DNA of 8,210 bases from positions 1-8,210 of the forward strand of contig JAEZBZ010000277.1 of NCBI GenBank assembly GCA_023412745.1. Direction: 5' to 3'. A program made the translations under genes and the position numbers. This document shows positions 1 through 5,635 of the stretch, piece by piece. The notes beneath the pieces were generated by a model that did not search any database, was not told where the DNA came from, and saw only the letters and a program-made list of their open reading frames with translations. The stretch comes from Pseudomonadota bacterium. GTDB lineage: Bacteria > Pseudomonadota > Alphaproteobacteria > Rhizobiales > Hyphomicrobiaceae. Numbering within the stretch: the stretch's first letter is position 1; each line of letters begins with the position of its first letter.

Positions 1-142
1 GATCGGGACGGTGATCTCGGGCAACCTGCAGCGCATCAATACCGTTGCGCGTCTGCAGCGTCGCGTAGCCATGCGCGTCGAGCAGATCGTGGAAGAGCTT
101 CATATTGAGCTCGTTATCCTCCACAATCAGCACGACCTTCAC
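1..142 (-). CDS. divK: Cell-cycle response regulator DivK (partial, C-terminus beyond window)
   Basis: The first 47 residues of a single-domain response regulator are present; the rest lies beyond base 1. The N-terminus reads KVVLIVEDNELNMKLFHDLL, nearly identical to what I recall of DivK from Caulobacter and rhizobia. The acidic pair E8-D9 that helps bind Mg2+ is visible; the phosphorylated Asp (about residue 53) is not. DivK is a cytosolic receiver that, when phosphorylated, acts on the DivJ/PleC kinases and DivL, and so lowers CtrA activity and controls asymmetric division. I chose the GTG at 142-140 because it gives the family's usual N-terminus and has GGGGA nine bases upstream. In-frame ATGs at 202 and 223 would add 20 or 27 residues (MGELANAM...), so the start is uncertain. 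pleD often follows divK, but that would lie outside this window. Confidence 0.9.
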   Translation of the reverse strand, partial: MKVVLIVEDNELNMKLFHDLLDAHGYATLQTRNGIDALQVARDHRPD

Positions 143-286
143 GGCGCGATGTCCCCGCGCCTTCAGATCATTGATGATCCCGCTACGATCCTGGTAATTC
201 ATGGCGTTGGCCAACTCACCCATGCCCCACCCAACTCTTGCACCGATTCGAAGGGCGCACAGCAGGCGCAGTGTCCCCCCGAAGAC

Positions 287-301
287 GTAACCAACAGTTA
301 A
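287..301 (-). promoter_or_regulatory. Candidate CtrA-binding box upstream of divK
   Basis: Read on the minus strand this is TTAA-N7-TTAC, seven of eight matches to the CtrA consensus TTAA-N7-TTAA. It lies 63 bp upstream of the farthest divK ATG and 41 bp from the divergent DUF3572 start, so it could serve either gene. divK is regarded as a CtrA target in Caulobacter, which makes the position sensible. A GANTC (CcrM) methylation site, GATTC, lies at 245-249 between the box and divK. Binding is inferred from sequence alone. Confidence 0.5.
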
Positions 302-341
302 AGGTGTACAGTCATGCGAAATATTATCCGGGTGCAGAATT

Positions 342-650
342 ATGACTTTCAGAAACAAAGTTAAGCGGCTGTCACTGGAAGACGCAGAGGTCATTGGGCT
401 CAAGGCATTGGGCTTTCTGGCCGAGGACGAAGCGCGTCTGGGCCGCTTCCTTGCGCTCACCGGCCTCTCGGTGGAAGAACTCCGTCAAAGCGCTGGCTCC
501 ACAGGTATAACTTCGGCCGTCCTCGAATATATCACCGGCGATGAATCGCTTCTTCTGGTCTTCGCAACCTCTGCTTCGCTGGCGCCGGAGATGATCCCGC
601 AAGCCCTCTCGGTATTATCCGGTCCATCGTCACACGGATATGACGAATGA
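342..650 (+). CDS. DUF3572 family protein, function unknown
   Basis: A 102-residue, probably cytosolic and largely helical protein. The order of features matches the DUF3572 family as I recall it: an N-terminal SLEDAEVIGLKALGFLAED helix, a short TGLSVEELR helix, a G-I-T turn and VLEYITGDESLLLVFA near residues 60-75. There is no signal peptide, membrane segment or recognisable catalytic motif. Family members in Hyphomicrobiales commonly sit head-to-head with divK, as here, which suggests but does not prove a cell-cycle link. The SD is weak (GGGTG at 330-334). The last codon and stop overlap the next gene by ATGA, so the two are probably translationally coupled. No function is known to me. Confidence 0.82.
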   Translation: MTFRNKVKRLSLEDAEVIGLKALGFLAEDEARLGRFLALTGLSVEELRQSAGSTGITSAVLEYITGDESLLLVFATSASLAPEMIPQALSVLSGPSSHGYDE

Positions 651-1645
651 CTGACGGCGTTCAGGCTAAACTCCGGATCGGGATCGATCTCGGCGGCACC
701 AAGATCGCGGGTATTGCGCTGCGCGCAGACGATACTGTCGCTGCCGAGTTCCGGATGCCCGCGCCGCGCGACGACTACACCAGTACGCTGCACGCCATTC
801 GTGGCGTTGTCCTGCACCTGGAAGAGATGGCGGGCGAGCAGGGAACCGTGGGCATCGGTATGCCGGGCTCCATCGCACCGGGTAATCGTCTGGCGCAGAA
901 CGCAAATTCAACCTGGCTCAACGGTCAGCCATTCGATCGGGACCTTGCCGAATGCCTCCAGCGCGAGGTGCGGCTGGCCAATGACGCCAATTGCTTCGCA
1001 CTGTCCGAGGCCATCGACGGCGCGGCGGCGGGCGCGCACTGCGTGTTCGGCATCATTCTCGGCACCGGATGCGGCGGTGGTCTCGTCATCGACGGCCGGC
1101 TGATCAATGGCCCGCGCGGAATCACCGGCGAATGGGGACACAACTCCCTGCCCTGGCCGACCGCGCAAGAAGTGCCGGGACCGCCGTGCTGGTGCGGACG
1201 ACTCGGCTGCATGGAAACATGGGTCTCGGGGCCGGCGCTTGCCGCTGAACATGCGCGCGAAACCGGCACTGCAGGAGACTCGATTAACATCGCGGCGTGG
1301 GCAGCCGCCGGAGACGCGGACGCGCGCGCCAGCCTCGACCGCCACGCCTCGCGATTGGCGCGCGGCCTTGCGCAGATCGTCAACGTCATCGATCCCGACG
1401 TGATCGTGATCGGCGGCGGCTTGAGCCAGCTTCAGCACTTATACACGCAGGTGCCGGCCCTGATGGCTCCCTATGTGTTCAGCGACGATGCACTGGTCGA
1501 TCTGCGGCCACCCAAATGGGGCGACGCCAGCGGCGTGCGTGGTGCCGCCTGGCTATGGGGTCGCGCGTCCGCCGATCGCGCGGAAGGCACGGCATCCGGC
1601 GGGTTTACTTCTTCGCCGGATCGCACTTTCCAGGTTCGAGCATGA
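647..1645 (+). CDS. mak: ROK-family sugar kinase, fructokinase/mannokinase Mak-like
   Basis: Cytosolic ATP-dependent hexokinase of the ROK family, predicted to phosphorylate fructose (perhaps mannose) at C6. Visible motifs: ATP-phosphate loop DLGGTK at residues 14-19; catalytic Asp in ANDAN (D113); the GTGCGGG phosphate motif near 139-145; sugar-binding E162 next to H165; and the ROK zinc motif CWCGRLGC (C181, C183, C188), followed by E190. The C-terminal DPDVIVIGGGLS is also typical. Stretches such as ANSTWLNGQPFD and QREVRLANDAN are nearly the same as in E. coli Mak as I remember it, hence the symbol. Related N-acetylglucosamine or glucose kinases remain possible. The start overlaps the DUF3572 stop (ATGA) with no strong SD. 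E. coli Mak ends just after AWLW; here about 27 low-complexity residues follow and run 41 bp into the convergent eipB gene. Confidence 0.9.
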   Translation: MTDGVQAKLRIGIDLGGTKIAGIALRADDTVAAEFRMPAPRDDYTSTLHAIRGVVLHLEEMAGEQGTVGIGMPGSIAPGNRLAQNANSTWLNGQPFDRDLAECLQREVRLANDANCFALSEAIDGAAAGAHCVFGIILGTGCGGGLVIDGRLINGPRGITGEWGHNSLPWPTAQEVPGPPCWCGRLGCMETWVSGPALAAEHARETGTAGDSINIAAWAAAGDADARASLDRHASRLARGLAQIVNVIDPDVIVIGGGLSQLQHLYTQVPALMAPYVFSDDALVDLRPPKWGDASGVRGAAWLWGRASADRAEGTASGGFTSSPDRTFQVRA

Positions 1646-2462
1646 TCAGCTCCTTCAGATCGCCGCGGATCGAGAAGTCGCCATAGTCGATGCGGATCCG
1701 GCGCGACACGCCGTTGTCGAAGAACACGAATGCCAATTCGTAGGACGGCACCGCGTCCTCGTTCTCCTTGCCGCGATCGTAGTAGCTCAGCGCGATCGGC
1801 CAGGCGGCCAACCCGTCCAGGGCGCCGGCGCTGCTGACTTCGGGAAGTGATTTGTTGTAGCCCGGCTCCCGCTTGGCGCCGATGAAGGCGTGGGTGGAAT
1901 AGACTTTCTCACCCTTCTCAGATGCGTCGAACAGATCTGCGGTGAACATCGTTTTTCCGTCCCGCGCCGCTCCGAGCAGTTGCATCGAATGCTGGATCGG
2001 AAACAGCGTATCGACCGGCAATTTATTCACTTTCTTCTTCGGACGGGTGATCTCGACGCGGATCTCCGGCGGGGTCTTGCGCCGCGTGGCCTCACCTGAC
2101 GTCTGGTCCTGCAGCGTGTCGTCGCGATACTGGCTCGAATTGAAGCGAAACTTGTTGCCGGCCAGATCTTCCCAGCTTGATGAGCGCATATCGCTCACGC
2201 TGACTTGGCCTTCCTGGTTGGTGGTGCGGGTGACGAAGCGCATGCTCTGCGTGAAACCGTCACACGTCGAACCGGTGAGTTCATAGACCATTCGGCCACT
2301 GAGTTCGGACATGCCCGCCCCGGCACGCGCGGCCACCAGCGCGATGTCGTATACGGCGCGATGCGGCGTGAGCACGGCGGGATTCGCGGTGGCGACCGAA
2401 GTGCCGACTGCCGTTGCGACAAGCACAACCCCCGCCGCCAACGCCTTCGACTCTACGTACAT
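1605..2462 (-). CDS. eipB: Periplasmic envelope-integrity protein EipB (DUF1849)
   Basis: A 285-residue exported protein of the DUF1849 family. In Brucella, EipB is a monomeric beta-spiral periplasmic protein needed for envelope integrity and virulence. Residues 1-26 look like a signal peptide: a hydrophobic AAGVVLVATAVG core and a probable cleavage after ATA. The mature protein begins with a PHRAVYDI motif. Only two cysteines occur, C67 (STCDGF) and C280 (EPGKCDP). They match the positions of the conserved Brucella disulfide (C69-C278). WPIALSYYD near residues 221-229 is typical of the family. The ATG at 2462 is preferred over an in-frame ATG at 2489 because GGGAGA precedes it at SD spacing and it gives a clean signal peptide. 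The gene converges on mak (41-bp overlap) and diverges from the GDPD gene. Confidence 0.9.
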   Translation of the reverse strand: MYVESKALAAGVVLVATAVGTSVATANPAVLTPHRAVYDIALVAARAGAGMSELSGRMVYELTGSTCDGFTQSMRFVTRTTNQEGQVSVSDMRSSSWEDLAGNKFRFNSSQYRDDTLQDQTSGEATRRKTPPEIRVEITRPKKKVNKLPVDTLFPIQHSMQLLGAARDGKTMFTADLFDASEKGEKVYSTHAFIGAKREPGYNKSLPEVSSAGALDGLAAWPIALSYYDRGKENEDAVPSYELAFVFFDNGVSRRIRIDYGDFSIRGDLKELIMLEPGKCDPAKK

Positions 2463-2619
2463 TCGGTATCTCCCGCGAGTTGGCCGCACGCCTCGCTTGG
2501 CCGAAAGCCTAGAGCGCCGTTGGCGGATTGCAAAGTAGACAGTGTTGGATCAATCAGTTCGTGGTTTCTATGTACGGTAAAAGTGTCGTTCACATAGCCG
2601 CTCGCCGGAGACCTCTCAT
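2463..2619. other. Divergent intergenic region between eipB and the GDPD gene
   Basis: These 157 bases must hold promoters for both divergent genes. I see no strong sigma-70 pair on either strand; the best plus-strand candidate, TTGGAT (2545) with TATGTA (2569), matches only three of six bases in each box. No long inverted repeat was found. Confidence 0.4.
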
Positions 2620-3375
2620 ATGTTTGATCGAAGCCAGTTCATTCGACCGATCGCGCATCGTGGGCTGCATGACGCGTCGGCGGGATTGCTGGAGAATACG
2701 GCCCCCGCATTCCGCGCCGGCCTAGCGCGAGGATACGGACTGGAATGTGACCTGCGTCCGGCGGCCGATGGCACGCCGTTTGTGTTTCATGACGATCGCC
2801 TCGATCGCCTCGTCGATGCCAGCGGCCCCTTCGAAATTCGTACGCCCGGCGAGCTGTCGAGCCTGCGCTACCGTGGTCAAAGCGCCCACATCCTGACTTA
2901 CGCCGAATTTCTCGAACTCGCCAGCGGCCGGGTACCCTTGCTGGTCGAGATCAAGAGCGAGTGGGATGCACCCGATCCCCGCTTCTTGAAATCCATTGCG
3001 GAGCAGTCGCTTGCCTACCGCGGTCCGCTGGCGCTGATGTCGTTCGATCCGGCCGTCATCATCGTGATGAAGGAGCTGGCCCCGAGCCTGCCGCGCGGCA
3101 TCATCTCCGGGCACTACGAAGGGCCGCACTGGTGGCCCGACAAGATCGATGCCGAACGCGCCTTCCGCCTCACCCACTGCCTGGAATCCGGCCCCGCCGA
3201 GCTGAGCTTTATAGCTTATGATATCAACGCATTGCCCACCCCTGTGACCCGCTTCGCGCGCGACGTTATGGGCTTGCCGCTGTTCACCTGGACAGTTCGC
3301 ACCGAAGCGCAATTGCAGCGGGCCGCAACGTGGGCCGCCGCGCCGATATTCGAAGGCTGCACGCCGGCGCCATAG
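2620..3375 (+). CDS. Glycerophosphodiester phosphodiesterase (GDPD family), cytosolic
   Basis: Predicted to hydrolyse glycerophosphodiesters (deacylated phospholipids) to glycerol-3-phosphate and an alcohol in a TIM-barrel fold. The full active-site set is visible: HRG at 13-15 (H13, R14), ENT at 25-27, metal ligands E42 and D44 in ECDLR, catalytic H57 in FHDD, and EIK at 110-112 (E110). Late barrel strands LFTWTVRTE (221-229) and IFEG (243-246) complete the family pattern. At 251 residues it has the usual length of cytosolic UgpQ-type enzymes, and there is no signal peptide. GGAGA lies eight bases before the ATG. The terminal motif reads FEGCTP, with Cys where I would expect an aromatic residue, and is probably neutral. 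The substrate head group cannot be told from sequence. Confidence 0.92.
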   Translation: MFDRSQFIRPIAHRGLHDASAGLLENTAPAFRAGLARGYGLECDLRPAADGTPFVFHDDRLDRLVDASGPFEIRTPGELSSLRYRGQSAHILTYAEFLELASGRVPLLVEIKSEWDAPDPRFLKSIAEQSLAYRGPLALMSFDPAVIIVMKELAPSLPRGIISGHYEGPHWWPDKIDAERAFRLTHCLESGPAELSFIAYDINALPTPVTRFARDVMGLPLFTWTVRTEAQLQRAATWAAAPIFEGCTPAP

Positions 3376-3390
3376 CATCGCAAACGTCGC

Positions 3391-3418
3391 TTGAACCACC
3401 CTGCCGACGTCCTAAATT
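3391..3418 (+). promoter_or_regulatory. Candidate sigma-70 promoter for the guanidine riboswitch-sugE transcript
   Basis: TTGAAC (3391-3396) and TAAATT (3413-3418) are separated by 16 bases; each matches four of six consensus positions. Transcription would begin near 3425, just before the first riboswitch hairpin at 3441. That placement supports the call, but no start site is proven. Confidence 0.4.
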
Positions 3419-3440
3419 AGGGTTGGCTTCGTACACCTCC

Positions 3441-3487
3441 GTGGGGACGACCCCACCGGCCAGGAGACCACAGCAGGGACGGCCCTG
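3441..3487 (+). ncRNA. Guanidine-II (mini-ykkC) riboswitch
   Basis: Two GC-rich hairpins each carry an ACGR tetraloop, the hallmark of the guanidine-II class. P1 is GTGGGG-ACGA-CCCCAC (3441-3456, six perfect pairs) and P2 is CAGGG-ACGG-CCCTG (3474-3487, five perfect pairs), joined by a 17-nt linker. The RNA ends 19 bases before the sugE start codon, and sugE-like exporters are the classic genes under this riboswitch. A likely switch is visible: CCCT in the 3' arm of P2 (3483-3486) can instead pair with AGGG of the SD (3494-3497), leaving a 7-nt loop. Guanidinium, by holding P2 closed, would free the SD and turn translation on. Class assignment is strong; the mechanism is inferred. Confidence 0.93.
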
Positions 3488-3492
3488 AGATG

Positions 3493-3498
3493 AAGGGG
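3493..3498 (+). promoter_or_regulatory. Riboswitch-controlled Shine-Dalgarno sequence of sugE
   Basis: AAGGGG lies eight bases before the sugE ATG and fixes the start at 3507 rather than the ATG at 3490. Its AGGG can be paired by the 3' arm of riboswitch hairpin P2. Its GGGG could also pair with the CCCC in the 3' arm of P1 (3451-3454). Confidence 0.7.
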
Positions 3499-3506
3499 AT
3501 ACCGTC

Positions 3507-3827
3507 ATGGCTTGGATTTATCTGGTCACGGCAGGGTTGCTGGAAATCGGCTGGGCGATCGGGCTCAAATATACGCACGGCTTCACGCGAATTTGGCCCT
3601 CCATTCTCACCATCATCGCCATGGTGGTCAGTATGTACCTACTGGCGATCGCGGCGCGTACGCTCCCCATCGGCACCGCATATACGGTGTGGGTCGGCAT
3701 CGGCGCGGTGGGTACGGCCATCATCGGCATGTGGTTACTGAATGAACCACGCGCTGCGGCCCGTCTCGTCTGTCTTGGCCTGATCGTGGCCGGAGTGCTG
3801 GGACTCAAACTGCTCGATCACGCATGA
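3507..3827 (+). CDS. sugE: SMR-family guanidinium exporter SugE/Gdx
   Basis: A 106-residue protein with four transmembrane helices, the standard size of a small multidrug resistance subunit; it works as an antiparallel dimer in the inner membrane. It exports guanidinium in exchange for protons. Residues known from Gdx proteins are present: the essential proton/substrate Glu E13 in LLEIGWAIGLKYT, S42 in the second helix, and Y59 and W62 in TAYTVWVGIGAVG. The GWAIGLKYT signature is of the SugE/Gdx subtype rather than the EmrE multidrug subtype. Position directly under a guanidine-II riboswitch independently supports guanidinium as the physiological substrate. No second SMR subunit is nearby, so a homodimer is expected. 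The next gene has its own probable promoter. Confidence 0.95.
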   Translation: MAWIYLVTAGLLEIGWAIGLKYTHGFTRIWPSILTIIAMVVSMYLLAIAARTLPIGTAYTVWVGIGAVGTAIIGMWLLNEPRAAARLVCLGLIVAGVLGLKLLDHA

Positions 3828-3853
3828 CGCAGTGATCCCGGCCGCCGGTCGTC

Positions 3854-3859
3854 TATAAT
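3854..3859 (+). promoter_or_regulatory. Candidate -10 box (perfect TATAAT) for the FemAB-like gene
   Basis: TATAAT occurs exactly, 31 bases before the ATG, in the 62-bp gap after sugE. Transcription would start near 3866. The -35 region (AGTGAT at 3831, 17-bp spacing) is a poor match, so an activator or an unusual -35 may be involved. It suggests that this gene need not depend on the guanidine-controlled transcript. Confidence 0.4.
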
Positions 3860-3889
3860 TGCTGCGATGCGGCCGCTCCAGGAGACGAC

Positions 3890-5077
3890 ATGGATCCCAG
3901 CGCCAGTGTAGTAGTCCGGGTTGCGGCTTCGATCGCAGAGATCGAGGCCGCACACTGGGACGCCTGCGCAAATCCCGATCCGTCCGTCCTGAACCCGTTC
4001 GTCAGCCACGCCTTCCTCAAGGCGCTGGAGGACGCCGGAACGGTGACGCCGCGCACCGGCTGGATGCCGCGCCATCTCGCCCTGCAGGACGCGGACGGGA
4101 CGGTGAGCGCCGTCATGCCGTGCTACCTCAAAGGTCATAGCCGTGGCGAGTACGTGTTCGACCAAGGCTGGGCGGAAGCCTACGAACAGGCCGGCGGCGA
4201 TTACTACCCGAAACTGCTGTGCGCGGTGCCGTTCACGCCGGTTCCAGGTCGTCGCCTTCTGGCTGGCTCGGATCCAGGACGCGAGGAACGAGCGCAGACC
4301 CTTGCCACCGCCGCCGTCCAACTGGCGCAACAGCTCAGTGTCTCCTCCCTGCACATCAACTTCCTCACCGAAGTTGAGTGGCACATGCTGGCGCCCTCGG
4401 GCTTCCTCCAGCGCACGGACCAACAGTTTCACTGGCGTAATACGGGATACGCGACCTTCGATGATTTCCTCGCCGACCTCGCATCACGCAAGCGCAAAGC
4501 GGTGCGAAAAGAGCGCCTGGAAGCGTTGTCAGATGGGTTAACCGTCGAACTGATCACCGGCTCCGAGATCACCGAAGCGCACTGGGACGCGTTCTTCGCG
4601 TTCTACCAGGAGACAGGGTCGCGCAAGTGGGGACGCCCTTATCTCAATCGGGAATTCTTCTCGCTGCTCGGCGACGCGATGGCAGACCACTGCCTGCTGA
4701 TCATGGCGCGTCGCGGCGATCGCTACATCGCAGGCGCGCTCAACATGATCGGCGGCGACTGCCTGTATGGTCGCTACTGGGGCGCGATCGAGCACCATCC
4801 CTACCTGCATTTCGAAATCTGCTATTATCAAGCAATTGACTTCGCCATCGCGCATGGCCTTGCCCGCGTCGAAGCCGGCGCCCAAGGCGACCATAAGCTC
4901 GCCCGCGGGTACATGCCGACGCCGACCTATTCATCCCACTGGATCGCCGATCGTAATTTCCGCTGCGCCGTCGCGCGTTATCTCGACGGCGAGCGCCGCC
5001 ACGTCGCGGAAAACGTCGAACTGCTCGCCGCCTACGGCCCGTTTCGGAAAACCGCAGCCGAAGACGAAGCAATCTGA
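3890..5077 (+). CDS. FemAB-like GNAT-fold acyltransferase (DUF482, COG3146 type)
   Basis: A 395-residue cytosolic protein, full length for the DUF482/FemAB-like family often labelled peptidoglycan biosynthesis/recognition protein or GNAT N-acetyltransferase. FemAB relatives are tandem GNAT folds that transfer amino acids or acyl groups, classically to peptidoglycan precursors; the substrate of this branch is not established. Visible family segments: NPFVSHAFLKALE (35-47), YVFDQGWAEAYEQAGGDYYPKL (88-109), HINFLTEVEW (155-164), a basic SRKRKAVRKER stretch (199-209), GRYWGAIEHHPYLHFEICYYQ (294-314) and EAGAQGDHKLARGYMPTPTYSSHW (328-351). GGAGA sits four bases before the ATG. The HIT gene follows after 51 bp and may be co-transcribed. 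With eipB nearby, an envelope role is plausible but inferred from family naming and context. Confidence 0.88.
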   Translation: MDPSASVVVRVAASIAEIEAAHWDACANPDPSVLNPFVSHAFLKALEDAGTVTPRTGWMPRHLALQDADGTVSAVMPCYLKGHSRGEYVFDQGWAEAYEQAGGDYYPKLLCAVPFTPVPGRRLLAGSDPGREERAQTLATAAVQLAQQLSVSSLHINFLTEVEWHMLAPSGFLQRTDQQFHWRNTGYATFDDFLADLASRKRKAVRKERLEALSDGLTVELITGSEITEAHWDAFFAFYQETGSRKWGRPYLNREFFSLLGDAMADHCLLIMARRGDRYIAGALNMIGGDCLYGRYWGAIEHHPYLHFEICYYQAIDFAIAHGLARVEAGAQGDHKLARGYMPTPTYSSHWIADRNFRCAVARYLDGERRHVAENVELLAAYGPFRKTAAEDEAI

Positions 5078-5128
5078 TACGAAACCCCTGAACTTCGCAA
5101 AGCTCGATACGCGAGAAGGATCATCCGG

Positions 5129-5551
5129 ATGGCCTACGACGACAGCAACGTGTTCGCGAAAATCCTGCGCGGCGAACTGCCGGCGCAGAAACTCTACGAG
5201 GACGCCGACACGCTCGCGTTCATGGACATCATGCCCCGCGCCGACGGTCACTCACTGGTCATCCCGAAGACGCCCGCGCGCAACCTGCTCGACGCCACGC
5301 CCGAGCAGCTCGCGGCTTGCCTGGCCACCGTGCAGCGCATCGCCAAGGCCAGCATGACCGCCTTCGACGCCCAGGGCATCACCATCCAGCAGTTCAATGA
5401 GCCGGCCGGCGGACAGGTGGTGTTTCACCTGCATTTCCATGTCATCCCCCGCTGGGATGGCATAAAGCTCGGGCCGCACACCGGCCAGATGGAAAAGCCC
5501 GACGTCCTGGCCGCCAACGCCGAGAAGATCCGCCGCGCGCTCACGGCTTGA
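5129..5551 (+). CDS. HIT-family (histidine triad) nucleotide hydrolase, HINT-like
   Basis: A 140-residue cytosolic protein of the histidine triad superfamily, predicted to hydrolyse nucleotide phosphoramidates or related adenylated substrates. The triad reads H100-L-H102-F-H104-V-IP; by family analogy H102 is the nucleophile. The upstream GGQVVFH and the first conserved His in GHSLVIPK (H41) are also present, as is the N-terminal CKIxxGELPA-like segment, here VFAKILRGELPAQKLYED, in which the zinc-binding Cys of some HINTs is replaced by Ala. Length fits HINT-type proteins. AAGGA lies eight or nine bases before the ATG. It follows the FemAB-like gene by 51 bp, and a perfect hairpin lies downstream. 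The physiological substrate cannot be inferred. Confidence 0.92.
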   Translation: MAYDDSNVFAKILRGELPAQKLYEDADTLAFMDIMPRADGHSLVIPKTPARNLLDATPEQLAACLATVQRIAKASMTAFDAQGITIQQFNEPAGGQVVFHLHFHVIPRWDGIKLGPHTGQMEKPDVLAANAEKIRRALTA

Positions 5552-5585
5552 AACGCCCGGGCGGCTCCCGATATCGAGAAATGTG

Positions 5586-5604
5586 ACGCGCCGTTCCGGC
5601 GCGT
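5586..5604 (+). terminator. Perfect 8-bp hairpin after the HIT gene, possible terminator
   Basis: ACGCGCCG (5586-5593) and CGGCGCGT (5597-5604) form a perfect stem with a TTC loop, 34 bp after the HIT stop and 31 bp before the next ATG. No T tract follows, so intrinsic termination would be weak; it could instead be an RNA-stabilising structure or a fold in the leader of the next gene. Confidence 0.35.
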
Positions 5605-5635
5605 TCTCGCGGGAGCAGCCAGTGAGGCTCGCATC

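Noticed and set aside
11..301. 96-residue plus-strand open frame at the left edge
   Set aside because: It is antisense to the divK coding start, whose protein sequence is unmistakable.
908..1438. 176-residue open frame on the minus strand inside the sugar kinase
   Set aside because: The plus-strand kinase has complete ROK motifs across this region, and the antisense product resembles nothing known.
2545..2574. Promoter for the GDPD gene (TTGGAT / TATGTA)
   Set aside because: Each box matches only three of six consensus bases, too weak to list as a feature.
2722..3399. 225-residue open frame opposite the GDPD gene
   Set aside because: The GDPD active-site residues on the plus strand account for the region; the antisense frame lacks an SD and recognisable motifs.
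3441..3500. Guanidine-I (ykkC) or guanidine-III riboswitch
   Set aside because: The RNA is only two small hairpins with ACGR loops. The large conserved guanidine-I core and the guanidine-III pseudoknot layout are absent.
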